From Conchocele bisecta (lineage: Eukaryota > Mollusca > Bivalvia > Lucinida > Thyasiridae), in the NCBI GenBank assembly GCA_029237695.1, contig CM055268.1:53405131-53469130 (forward strand): a stretch of DNA of 64,000 nt, written 5' to 3'. Each line of letters begins with the position of its first letter. Position 1 is the first letter of the stretch. Below, piece after piece: positions 34,520-45,836 of the stretch. Both the position numbers and the translations under genes were made by a program. The notes below the pieces were generated by a model that searched no databases, was not told the DNA's origin, and saw only the letters and a list, made by a program, of their open reading frames with translations.

Positions 34520-35895
34520 TATGCACCACACAAGCGAAGTTTAGCTGTGGTATATAGGACTCGGCTCCACTGTATGCCATCTAAACTGATGAATGGAATT
34601 ACAAATGATTTTTCCCAAGTGTTTGCCATGATATGATCAAGGTGCATGATCACGTGGTTACAACAACAACAACGTCGCCCACTCCAAAGTAAGTATTATT
34701 TGATCTTTTCCTTAATATGCAACGGATTTTGATGAAATATGGCGCAGCAAATTCGTCTTCATGGGCTGCATTTGGTGGTCTAGGGAGTTTGGCACAGACT
34801 TAAGTCGTTTTTGCAAAGAATCGTCAATTCTTCGCAAAAAACGACAGAAGTTTGGGAGAAAATACAGAAACCACCAAATGCAGCTTAACAAGACGCGTTT
34901 GATGCTCCATATTTCATAAAAATCCGTTACGTAATAAGGACACTATAAAAAAAATACGTACTTTGAATCGGTACTTGTTGTTGTTAGTACCACGTGATCA
35001 TACACCTTGATGATGTGTCTCGTTCAATACTCACATACCTACGTCCGATGTCAGTGTCCCACTTAGGGGTCAAAGGTAAAATAATGAGCATGAGCTTTTG
35101 TTTCCATCATATATCTCCTAAACCGTTGAATGGATTTGCAAATGATTTGCCACAAATTTTTGCCATGATGAGACGATGTGTCGCATTCAATATCCAAGGT
35201 TAGTTATACTTATAGAAGTCAAAGGTATAAATATTTTCATGAGCTTTCGTTTCCACCGCATATCTTCGAAACCGATGAATACATTTTCAAGTAATTTGCT
35301 ACAAATGTTTGCCATGATACAATGATCTGTCGCCTTCAATAATATCCAGGTATCTACATCCAAGGTCAGGGTCGCACTTTTTATAGGTCAAGGGTAAAAA
35401 ATGTGCATGAGCTTTCGTTTCCGCCGTATATCTTCAAAATCGATGAATGTATTAAGGTCACACTTGAGGTCAAAGGTAAAAAATGTGCATGCGCTTTCGT
35501 TTCCACCGTATATCTTTTAAGCCGATGATGGATTTTTGTCGCAGCTGCTTGCGGACAGTATGATATATAGTCGGCACATTGGTGTACGTACATACGTGCG
35601 TCGGCTTAAAGTTTTTGGTTAAAAGTTTTTTTTTGTAAGTTTTTTCGGTATACTATCAAAGCCTCGGCAGGTGCGACATGCGGGCCACAGCTTTGTGAGA
35701 TGATGTGTCATGTTCAATACACATGTGTCTGTGTCCAATATCAAGGTCACACTTAGAGGTCAAAGCTCAAAAATGGGCATGGCATGAAATTATGCTTCCA
35801 AGCCTATTGAACTCTTTCTGATATTAAATCTGTTCATGTGTCAAAGTGATGTTTGTGGAGGTATATATTATGATCGCTCTTTGATAGCTCTAGTT
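34520..35895 (+). mobile_element. Helentron-like element split by MITE family D
   Basis: Head ATGCACCACACAAGCGAAGT; tandem units with 'GAGCTTTCGTTTCCACCG', 'TTGCCATGATGAGACGATG' and 'CAAGGTCACACTTAGAGGTC'; tail TTGTGGAGGTATATATTATG then GATAGCTCTAGTTT. The family D MITE at 34639-35009 has termini AAGGTGCATGATCACGTGG and CCACGTGATCATACACCTT. A block GCCTCGGCAGGTGCGACATG at 35662 resembles other family 3' ends. Confidence 0.5.
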
Positions 35896-36006
35896 TTATA
35901 TTTGCAAATGGATTATCAAATGTTTCATATTTCATATGGATGAAGGATGAAGGTATCGCCTAAGACAAAAGAATGCAATGCAACTTATTCCATAACCACA
36001 TAAGAC

Positions 36007-36948
36007 CAGGGCCCCAGATAAGCTGTGTATTTGCTTAAATACCCAATTGAACTTGCCAAAAACCCAATTGAAATTAGAAGTAGCGAGTATCAAAAAGCAA
36101 TACAAATTTTGTGGTAGCTTTATTATGCTGCAGAAAACGATAAACAGATCACAATTATAGCATATTTTTCTCATATTCCATGAAAAAACATCTTGGTATT
36201 CATTAGAATTGTCTCCAAGAAGACAATTCTAATGAAATGCCAAGACATGTTTTCATTTCGAAGCAAACTATTCAATAATTGCGGTCTGTTGATGTGTAAA
36301 CAGTAGTGTGATTTTATTTTGCCCAATTAAAATTTTGAAATACCCAATTGCTTCAGAAATGATGGAGTAACGATACTCAATTACTACAGAAATGATGGAG
36401 TAACGATACTCAATTACTACAGAAATGATGGAGTAACAATACTCAATTACTACAGAAATGATGGAGTAACAATACTCAATTACTACAGAAATGATGGAGT
36501 AACAATACTCAATTACTACAGAAATGATGGAGTAACAATACTCAATTACTACAGAAATGATGGAGTAACAATACTCAATTACTACAGAAATGAGGAGTAA
36601 CTACTCAATTACTACAGAAATAATGTAAACAATAACTCAATACTAGAAATGATGGAGTAACAATACTCAATGACTACAGAAATGATGGAGTAACAATACT
36701 CAATTACTACAGAAATGATGGAGTAACAATACTCAATGACTACAGAAATGATGGAGTAACAATACTCAATGACTACAGAAATGATGGAGTAACAATACTC
36801 AATTACTACAGAAATGATGGAGTAACAATACTCAATGACTACAGAAATGATGGAGTAACAATACTCAATTACTACAGAAATGATGGAGTAACAATACTCA
36901 ATTACTACAGAAATGATGGGGTAACAATACTCAATGACTAATGCCCTG
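36007..36948. mobile_element. MITE family A copy with 33-bp subterminal array
   Basis: CAGGGCCCCAGATAAGCTG start; central palindrome at about 36190-36245; right end degraded to ATGCCCTG. Between, at 36354-36942, about 18 copies of a 33-base unit, ACTACAGAAATGATGGAGTA plus ACAATACTCAATT, whose sequence is the normal right subterminal segment of the MITE. Two units in the middle (36590-36655) have deletions. Confidence 0.88.
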
Positions 36949-39005
36949 TAAAACTATTGTTTCTTAGGTGGTCCTTGTTTTGTTTGAAGACAATGGATGT
37001 ATCGTCCGTCCGTCCGTCCGTCCGATTTTCATTAAAGTTTTGGGTACCTTTTATCTCCTTCGACTTGAAACTTCATATGCTTCTTTATCTTGATTTATTA
37101 TAGGAATGAATGGCCTTTTTGTGGAATTTATCGGGGTATAAACTTGGAAAAGTCGCGGGAATACTGGACGAAGGCCGGAAGGCCTCGTCCAGTATTCCCG
37201 CGACTTTTCCAAGTTTATATCCCCGATAAATCCACAAAAACGCCATTCATTCCTTATAATTCCAGCATTTGAAATAAATTCATCAAGAAAATGTGTTTAT
37301 TTTCCGTTTTCTTAAGAATTATTTTAACTGCGCCTGACGGTTACGGAAAGTAGTTCGGCATGGAGTTTACTGGGATATAAATTCTGGACAGAGACTTGCT
37401 ACGGACCAATCAAATGTTAGGGAATTGTGTAAATATTTTTGTGCTGGAATTATATTCTTATTGTTTAGCCCATCTATGCAGCCCACATGCCCAGGGTCAA
37501 GGTCAATTTACTTACAAATGTTTTTTAAAGTTTTGTCAAAATTTGTGTTAATGTTTTTGATTATGGTGCTGTCCGGTGATTTCACGCAGCTAAGGAAACA
37601 ATAACGTAACCGATCTATAAATATCGCACTCACCTTGGGTATTCCCCGAAAATCTGGATGTTCGGTTTACTTGCGCAGTGCGATTTTAGTGACGGTCAGT
37701 TAGTTATATTTGTCTATGGTGGCCAATACACGCCAACATGAGTGTCAATTCTACTTTCAGGGAAGGGGGTCAATAAGTCATTAGGTGATAAATTACAGTC
37801 AGGGAACAAATTAATGACAGTATAACCCATCCAGCGTAGATTAATACCCAGATTAATGCAAGTACTCAAAATTCAACAAAAAAATAAATTCTAACAAGTT
37901 CGGGCTTCCATACATTGAAAATTTTGTCAGCGGTTTCCCCAATGACATCATTTGTATGTTTTAACATACTCGATCCGGGGCCAACTATGTCATTCACAAA
38001 ACAGAATTAAACAGTTGACAGACGATGTCTTCTGCAAAATGTGATCTATTTTTTAGAGAAAAAAAACGTATGCATGTAATAGGATATGAAGAGTAAAACT
38101 GACACCAAAAATAAACTTGTACTCACCAAATATACTTAGACTGGCCAAATATTGTCAGAAGTTGTATAGTTTATGAAAATGTTGACTTCTAAAATACCTA
38201 CACCAGGTAGCGAGAGATTGACAAGGCTAATTAAACAGATGCTCGAAATCACCGGACGCGCGAAATCACCGAAGACAATTGTACCTATCATTTCTGCAAC
38301 CCTAAATCCGATCGACTTAACACATATTCCTGTTTATCACCACCGATATTTTGATTCTATAGCCCACCCATGTGACCTTCGTTTCAATACTTTTGGACAT
38401 ACATTCAAATGTTGAATATCTCTTGATACGTTAGTCCAATCATCCCCAAACTTCATCAATCGCTTCTTCACATCGATGGATATCTACCAATTCGGCTGAA
38501 CTTGAATTTGGTGATCGACGCCATGGTTTTAACAATTTTGGACATACGTCCAAATGTTGAATATCTCCTGCCCTGTTAGTTATTTCATTACCAAACTTCG
38601 TAAATAGCTTCCTCACATTGATAGCTATCTATCCCGTGTCATTCCAGTGACCTTGACGATCGCCTTGGTGACTTTGACTTTCGTGTCAATTTTGGATGTA
38701 CTTCCAAATGTTGAATATCACCTGATCCGTTCGTTGGATCATTACCAAACTTTGATGGATATCAACCGAATGTCATTTACGTGACCTTGACCTTGGTGAC
38801 CGTGACCTTCATATCAATAATTTTGGACTTCCTCATATTATGACCTTGACATTAGTGCATTGACCCGGCCTTATATGACCTTAGCTGTTGATAGGCTGTT
38901 AAACCCCAACAAACAAACAATTGACCTTTATGGCGATAGCCTTGCTTACTGGGTGTGACACTCCATGGTGATCGCCTTGTTTTGTTTAAATTTGCGTCAG
39001 TTTTT
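36949..39005. other. Intron 3: CCGT tract, family C MITE, Helentron-like units
   Basis: 36996-37025 has (CCGT)n. 37098-37453 is a full family C MITE (TTATAGGAATGAATGG to GCTGGAATTAT, GCGGGAATACTGGACG palindrome). 37560-38170 shows nothing recognisable. 38330-38900 has ~170-base tandem units (AAATGTTGAATATCTCCTG, CCTTGACCTTGGTGACC) and a tail CTTATATGACCTTAGCTGTT..AAACAAACAA as in the SINE-like element at 40764. Confidence 0.5.
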
Positions 39006-40460
39006 AGCTCGCCTGCACAAAGTGCAGAAGAGCTTATGGCATACCCCCGGCGGCGTCGGCGTCCACAAACTTAACGTTGGGGTAAATGTCTTATAACTTC
39101 TGTTTCCTTTCATGGAACACCTTGTTATTTCATACATGCATTCCTCAGATTGCTGGAGCAAATCCATGACCCACCACCCAGCCCTTACCCCAAGGTCAAG
39201 GTCACAAACTTAGCACATTCATAAACTTAACGTTGGGGTAAATGTCTTATAACATCTGTTTCCTTTCATGGAACGCCTTGATATTTCATACATGCATTCC
39301 TCAGATGACACTCTATCATGCTGTAGCAAATGCATGACCCACCACCCAACCCTTACCCCAAGGTCAAGGTCACAAACTTAGCATGTTGTGTAACTTCTGT
39401 TTATTTACAGGGAACGCCTTCATATTTCATACATGCATTCCTCTGATGATACTCTATCGTGCTATAGCAAATCCATGACACCCCACCCCTTTCCCCAAAG
39501 TCAAGGTCACAAACTTAGCACATTCATAAACTTAACGTTGGGGTAAATGTAACATCTGTTTCCTTTCATGGAACACCTTGATATTTCATACATGCATTCA
39601 TCTGATGATACCCTATCATGCTATAGCAAATCAATGACCCACCGCCCACCTCTTAACCCAAGGTCAAGGTCACAATCTTAGCACATTCATAAACTTAACT
39701 TTGGGGTAAATGTCTTATAACATTTGTTTCCTTTCATGGAATGCCTTGATATTTCATACATGCATTCCTCAGATGACCCTCTATCATGCTGTAGCAAATG
39801 CACGACCCACTACCCAACCCTTACCCCAAGGTCAAGGTCACAATCTTAGCATGTTCATAAACTTAACGTTGGGGTAAATGCATTAATCTGATGATCCTCT
39901 ATTGTGCTACAGCAAATCCATGACCTACCCCCACCCCTTTCCCCAAGATCAACATCATAACCTTAACGTTGGAGTAAATGTCTTTTTATAACTTCTGTTT
40001 CTTTACAGGGAACGCCTTGATATTTCATACATGCATTCATCTAATGATTCTTTATTGTGTTACAGCAAATCCATGACCCACCCACCCCACCCCTTTCCCC
40101 AAGGTCAAGGTCACAAACTTAGCACATTCATACGTGCATTCCTCATGTGAATAGCTATCATGCTGTAGAAAATCACCAACTTCGTGCGTTCAGAAACTTA
40201 ACGTTGGGTTAAATTTTGTTTTACTTCTGTTTTCAGGGAGCGCATTGATATTTCATACATGCATTCATCTTAATATGCTATATCATGCTATAGCAAATCC
40301 ACGACCCACCTTCCACCACTGACCCCAATGTCAAGGTCCACCGCACACCCCTTAACCCAAGGTCAAGTTATATAATATTCATGTTTTTTTATACAATTGT
40401 GCCAAGTTTGAGTGAAGGCTGTCAACAGGCGAGCTTCGTTGTCTTCTGACAACCCTTGTT
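39006..40460 (+). mobile_element. Helentron-like family H2, complete-looking
   Basis: Head AGCTCGCCTGCACAAAGTGC; its first 10 bases AGCTCGCCTG reappear inverted as CAGGCGAGCT near 40426-40435. Then the hairpin GTTGTC-TTCT-GACAAC and terminus CCTTGTT. Seven or eight internal units of ~150-180 bases with 'AAACTTAACGTTGGGGTAAA', 'ATATTTCATACATGCATTC' and 'CCAAGGTCAAGGTCACAA'. Preceded by TTTTT. Fragment at 13442. Confidence 0.75.
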
Positions 40461-40653
40461 ATGCCCCCTATGCAATAGTATGCGGGGCATATTGCATTGC
40501 TCTTGTGGTTCCGTACGTCCGTATGTCAGTCTGTGTACATTTACGTTGAAAAGTAGAAAAGTTTGTAAAACTTGTTCCAGTTAAAGGTTTACAAACATAA
40601 TGTCTTGTTTTTGTTCAGTTCTGGTTTTTTAGTTTTGAGGAGTACAATCATAT

Positions 40654-41241
40654 AAATCCAGCACAAAAATATTTACACAATTCCCTAACATTTGATTGGC
40701 CCGTAGCAAGTCTCTGTCCAAAATTTATATCTCAGTAAACTCCCATGCCGAACTACTTTCCGTAATACCCTTATAAGAGTAATCCTACCGGTATTACTTT
40801 TAAATAGGGGAAGGGGCCAAGTGACTTTGGTGCAGTATGGACCTGGCACCAGGTCAGGTTATTCTAATTTCAGGGCTGAATATGTTGTACCTCGATGTAA
40901 ATATTCCGTTCTGATTTTTGGATTTCCCCCCCCAAGGCAGCAGGTTAAAACGGGATCGAACCTGTTTGCCCGGCCTTACATGACCTTAGCTTTTGATAGG
41001 CCGTTAAACACCAATAAACAAACAAAAACAAACAAACTTTCTGTAACATTTTCCTGATGGATTTATTTCAAATGCTGGAATTATAAGGAATGAATGGCCT
41101 TTTTGTGGAATATATCGGGGATATAAACTTGGAAAAGTCGCGGGAATACTGGACGAGGCCTTCCAGCCTTCGTCCAGTATTCCCGCGACTTTTCCAAGTT
41201 TATACCCCGATAAATTCCACAAAAAGGCCATTCATTCACAA
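40654..41241. mobile_element. MITE family C interrupted by a SINE-like element
   Basis: Reverse-oriented family C copy (CCAGCACAAAAATATTTACA.. to GGCCATTCATTC). At 40764-41046 a foreign block is inserted: GGGGCCAAGTGACTTTGGTG, CAGTATGGACCTGGCACC, AACGGGATCGAACCTG, GACCTTAGCTTTTGATAGG and a CAATAAACAAACAAAAACAA tail. CTTTCCGTAA on the left and CTTTCTGTAA on the right are a probable target duplication. About 50 bases of the MITE next to the tail are missing. Confidence 0.6.
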
Positions 41242-41257
41242 TCAATGTTAAGTTTTC

Positions 41258-42183
41258 GTGTTTAAGTCCATTTCTTTGGTACTGTACCACCTAGGACCAC
41301 CAAACTTTCACAGCTTCATAATCAAGGGGTGCCCACCACATATCACTATCCAACATGTTACCTTTTTTTTTAACTTGACCAATTTTTTCCGCGCAGTCGA
41401 CTTAGCCATTTTCAATGGTAAGTTTTCGCGTTTACAATGTTAAGTTTTCGTGTTTAAGTCCATTTCTTTGGTACTGTACCACCTAGGACCACCAAACTTT
41501 CACAGCTTCATAACCAAGGGGTGCCTACCACATACAACTATCCAACATGTGACCATTTTTTTACCTTCACCTATTATTTCTACGTAATTGACTTAGCCAT
41601 TTTCAACGTTAACTTTTTAACGTACGTCTGGTTAAAGTTTTTTGGTTAAAACTTTTTTGTTATACTATATCTCTGCAACTGCTTCGCCCATTACCTTGAA
41701 ACTTCACATGGGTGTTTATCATCATCCATATTTTCATTCTAACCCCCAACCGTGCGGCCCCTGTGCCCAATGTCAAGGTCAAATTACTTTGAATTTTTTT
41801 GTTAAAGTTTTTTAGTGTACTATATCTCTGTAACTGCTTCACCCATACGTCTGTCCTTCCGTCCGTGTCCGGTTAAAGTTTTTTCGTTAAAGTTTTTCCA
41901 TCTACTATATCTATTTTTTTAGTGTCCATGCCTCGCCCCAAGGCGCGACATGCAGGCCACGGCCATCTAGACTACAAAAAGTGGGTATAATTATGTTATC
42001 CAAGTGTCTATGCTTGGAAAAAACCTGGCCTTCGTGGCTTTGCCTCGTTTCTTGTATAGATATTGGTCCACAGGGATACTGTGCAATGACATGCAGTCTA
42101 TTCAAACTATACATGTTTATCGAATCACTTTCATTACAACTTGTATCATGTACATGCAGAAAAAAGCATGCCAATAATTTTTT
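41258..42183. other. Intron 3: tandem non-coding units
   Basis: 'GTTAAGTTTTCGTGTTTAAG..CCACCTAGGACCACCAAAC' occurs twice (41250-41400 and 41430-41600), then 'GTTAAAGTTTTTT..ACTATATCTCTGCAACTGC' units to 41930 and a CATGCCTCGCCCCAAGGCG / GGCCACGGCC block like a Helentron-type 3' end. 41950-42183 unassigned. Confidence 0.45.
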
Positions 42184-42436
42184 TTAAAATAGAACATGCG
42201 TCCTATTATCCCACTCAGACCCCGGAAGATGGGTTTCATATCAGCTCTGTTGTTTTCTTATATTTTTTCATGTATAGTATGTGACACCTCTGCGAACCTA
42301 CGTCACCCATTAAATATTCACGTCATCCCATCCGTCCCTCTCCGCCCATCTGTTACGCACAGCGCTGGGGCACGGAAGCCTCATATTATGTTATAACTCG
42401 TGATCTGGTCCCATAGCAACTAGGTCTGGTGTTTCC

Positions 42437-42823
42437 GTGTGCCAGCAGCGGGAAACAGTCGATTCCTGGTGCAGCACCAACACAGAGTATATACATATAT
42501 GTCATGCGTCGTACTCAGCCAATATACAAGGACTCCTGTTATTAAAATCTGGCGATATTCATCTCAACCCTGGTCCAAGCTCCAATATGGACTTCTCATC
42601 TTTATCAACAGACTCATATACGGACCTACTTAACAGTGGTATCAGTGTTATGCACTTGAACATACAAAGTCTCAAACCAAAATTAGACATTTTGCAAATC
42701 GAAGCACAACCATATGACGTAATTATATTCACAGAAACATGGCTCTCACAAATGACGACTGACGACGAACTACTTATCTCTAATTTTAACCCCCCTTTCC
42801 GTTGTGGTGGTGTTGTGGAGTAG
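42437..42823 (+). pseudogene. LINE ORF2 N-terminus: 2A-like motif and endonuclease start
   Basis: Reads ..ANIQGLLLLKSGDIHLNPGP at 42515-42577, a 2A-like motif in which the usual DxExNPGP Glu is His. Then ISVMHLNIQSLKPK (endonuclease motif LNIxSLxxK) and VIIFTETWLS (FxETWL), both hallmarks of AP endonucleases of this LINE group. The frame ends at 42823 by frameshift. 2A motifs make ribosomes skip a peptide bond; whether the His variant works is unknown. Confidence 0.8.
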
Positions 42824-43208
42824 CGATTTATATAAAAGAAGGCTTACACGCTTCACGGCGTTTAGACTTAGAAATAAATGGTATTGAATCTCTCTGGATT
42901 GAGCTACACATAAATCGGAAAAAAATATTAATAGGTGGCATATACAGACCACCAGACTCAAACAATAGCCACTGGATTTTACTAGAAGAATGTATTGACC
43001 GCGCTTTCAATCAAGTATTGTTACTGGGGACTTCAACCTAAATATACAGTCTTCACATACTAATAAAATGAGCAGGCTCATCACTTCTTATGACGCACAA
43101 CAATTAATTTCTACGCCCACTCATTTTACTGAAAACTCCTGTTCACTAATCGACCTAATATTTGTCAAACAAGCGAGACACATCATCACAAGTTTTGATC
43201 TAGTCTAG
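42802..43208 (+). pseudogene. LINE AP endonuclease, second and third frames
   Basis: 42802-43041 continues with GVAIYIKEGLHA, ILIGGIYRPPDSN (GxYRPP motif) and VLLLGT. The frame then shifts at about 43026 to GDFNLNIQSS (GDFN motif) and SLIDLIFVK (the IDLIF motif), ending at TAG 43206-43208. A small direct repeat (GATCTAGTC) follows. Two frame breaks split the endonuclease. Confidence 0.75.
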
Positions 43209-43419
43209 TTCCTGATCTAGTCAGATTCCACTGCCCGGTAGTTGCTATTCTAAAATCCCAAAAAAACAAAAACAGCTACATACAAAAGAAAAATATGGCT
43301 CTATGAACAAGGCAATTACGATGCTTTCAGAGAAAAACTAAATGCAGGAAAGCGATGAGGAAACGCAATAGAGCTCATAAAAAAGCGAAACGCATCAACA
43401 CCGATTCCGTATGGGCCAC

Positions 43420-44789
43420 TTTTCGAAAGGAAAAACGAAGTAACTAAACTAATCCGAAAGTGCAAGTCTGAATACGATACTAACATTACTGAGAAAGTTA
43501 ATGATCCAAATACTCCCATAAAGACATGGTTTAAGCTCGCTAAGCAATTAAAATCTAACAATAAATCAACAACAATCCCAACATTGATAGACGACGGCAT
43601 CGATGCCTCATCGGACGACGACAAAACAGAATTACTGAATAGGTTCTTTTCTAAACAATCGACTATCGACGACAGTGGGCATATCCTGCCTCCTACTCCA
43701 CCACATTCACCTCATAGCCTATCGACCATCTCAATTTCTCCAACAGACGTCATTGACGCCATAGATTTAGTAAATCCATCCAAAGCTAGCAGTCCAGACC
43801 TTATTAGTCCGCGACTCTTACACGAAGGCGCCCGGGAACTATCTACTCCCCTTTCTAACTATTTCAATAAGCTGATAAACAAATCTTTCTTCCCTTCCCC
43901 ATGGAAATTAGCCAATGTCACTCCAATCTTGAAGAAGTCGGATCCATCAAGTCCACATAACTACAGACCTATATCACTTCTCATTTGCATAGGTAAGCTT
44001 ATGGAGCGATGCATACACAAATACTTATATAACTTTATAACTACAAATAATAAACTTACATGCTACCAGTCTGGTTTTGTAAGAGGAGATTCGACTGTAA
44101 ATCAGTTGGCATTTCTATATAATGACATATACAAAGCACTGGACGAAGGAAAGGAAGTCCGTGCTGTCTTTTGCGACATTTCCAAGGCCTTCGATAGAGT
44201 ATGGCACCGAGGCCTCCTATATAAACTTTCGTCCATTGGCATCACTGGCCCCCTGATTGATTGGTTTTCTTCATATCTTTCCCAAAGGCGCCAACTTGTA
44301 GTCTATGGCAACTCGTCATCCCGTTGGACATCTATAAATGCTGGCGTTCCACAAAGCTCGATTCTAGGCCCTCTCCTATTCTTAATATATATCAATGACA
44401 TTGTAAGTGACATTCACTCTAATATTCAACTATTTGCTGACTACACTAGTCTTTACTTAATCGTTGACGACCCGCTAGCCTCATCTGCAACATTAAACTA
44501 CGATATAGAATCTATTCACCAGTGGTCTATAAAATGGTTAGTAAAATTCAACCCTTCAAAGACTGAGACCATGATCTTCTCTAGGAAGCTGAATAAACCA
44601 CAACATCCTAACCTCTTGATGAATGGCCAAACTATTAATACATTTAAAGAGCATAAACATTTGGGTCTTACTCTATCAGACGACAGTAAGTGGAACCCAC
44701 ACATATCCTCGTACATAAGCAAAGCTTGGCTGCGAATTGGTATGTTACGATACTTTAAATTTATATTGAACGAATGTATGTTTCATTAA
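43420..44789 (+). pseudogene. LINE reverse transcriptase, catalytic motif damaged
   Basis: Open from about 43420 to 44789. RT motifs in order: NVTPILKKSDPSSPHNYRPI (about 43912-43971), AVFCDISKAFDRVWHRGLL (motif A with Asp), GVPQSSILGPLLFLIYINDI (usual GVPQGS, Gly to Ser), and LFADYTSL at 44430-44453 where the family has FADDT. The second catalytic Asp is Tyr at 44442-44444, so the enzyme would be dead even without frameshifts. Upstream, SPTDVIDAIDLVNPSKASSP is the usual linker. A frameshift follows 44760. Confidence 0.88.
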
Positions 44790-45491
44790 TTCGTCCTCTG
44801 CTAGAATACGCAGATGTAGTATGGAGTAACTGTACGATCGAGGTAAAAAAACAGCTTGAATCTGTACAAGTCGAGGCTGCGCGCATCGTGAGCGGAGCCA
44901 CAAAGCTATGCAACATTGACAAGCTATATCACGATCTTAAGTGGGAAACTCTTGACAACAGACGTAATAAACATAAATTAGTTCTCATATACAAAATGAA
45001 AAACAACTTAACACATAGTGTGACATACCATTAATACCATGCCGTACCCTACTATATAGGAATTCATTTCTTCCGTCATCGATCCGAGAATGGAATTCTT
45101 TGTCTGAAGCGATGAGAAATGCCCCAACAATAACGTCCTTTAAAGCACGCTTGAATAAAAATCTTAGCCTTTATATAATATCGGGTCGAGACAGGGTCAA
45201 ATACTCCATACACGCCTTTACCTATCATGTAGTTCATTAAATTATGACCTTTACCGTAGGTCGATAGTTGACACACCCAACTGCACATGTGGTGCCATAG
45301 AAACAACCAGTCACTTCCTGTTACAGTGCAGCAATTACCGGCACATACGACAACAATACCTAGAAAACCTCCCTTGTCCTCCAGTTGTCGATAACTACTT
45401 ATTTGGTAGCGAACGACTAAGCTTTGAAGAGAACAAACACATATTCACTCAGGTACAAACATACTTGCTAGCCACAAGACAATTCTCTTGA
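44774..45491 (+). pseudogene. LINE ORF2 C-terminal region
   Basis: Three frames: 44774-45034 (YVSLIRPLLEYADVVWSNC, the thumb-like 'RPxLEYxxxVW' block); 45058-45240 (RNSFLPSSIREWNSLSE, conserved near the LINE C-terminus); about 45271-45491 (CTCGAIETTSHFLLQC, a Cys-x-Cys...His...Cys finger, then a stop TGA at 45489). Confidence 0.78.
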
Positions 45492-45836
45492 CGTAAATAT
45501 TTTGCATGTATGTGTGTTTATGGGTATAGATGCGTGTGTATGTATATATATACGCGTGTACAGGTGTATGCATGCATGTGTATGCATGTGTATGTATGCA
45601 TGTACATGTAACCTATTAGATAACACATAGACCACAATTAATGCATAATTGTCCTCGCTAGCCTCATTTTATACATGTTCCTCATTTATATTGCTCATAA
45701 TACATTTATTTTTATTTTTACCCTAATCATCTGATTGCCTACCACAATGAACATCAAATTTGACTATTACTTTCTTCATCTAAATTGCTTGGCCCTAAAT
45801 GATACTCTTTGTGTTGGTGGGTCGTTAAGCACCATT

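Larger units (their letters stand above)
42184..45836 (+). mobile_element. Non-LTR retrotransposon (CR1/L2/Jockey-type LINE), defective, in intron 3
   Basis: Order of remnants: N-terminal segment with a 2A-like motif, AP-type endonuclease, reverse transcriptase, C-terminal Cys-His region, 3' UTR with (TGTATG)n at 45515-45610 and the end TGGGTCGTTAAGCACCATTT. Same strand as the receptor gene. The outer limits are inferred: left where family resemblance begins, right at the conserved tail. At least five frame breaks and a catalytic change make it non-functional. Confidence 0.85.

Noticed and set aside
42196..42396. Small gene with a signal peptide (MGFISALLFSYIF)
   Set aside because: It lies at the start of the defective LINE in its orientation and leads towards the 2A region; more likely part of the LINE 5' region than a host gene.
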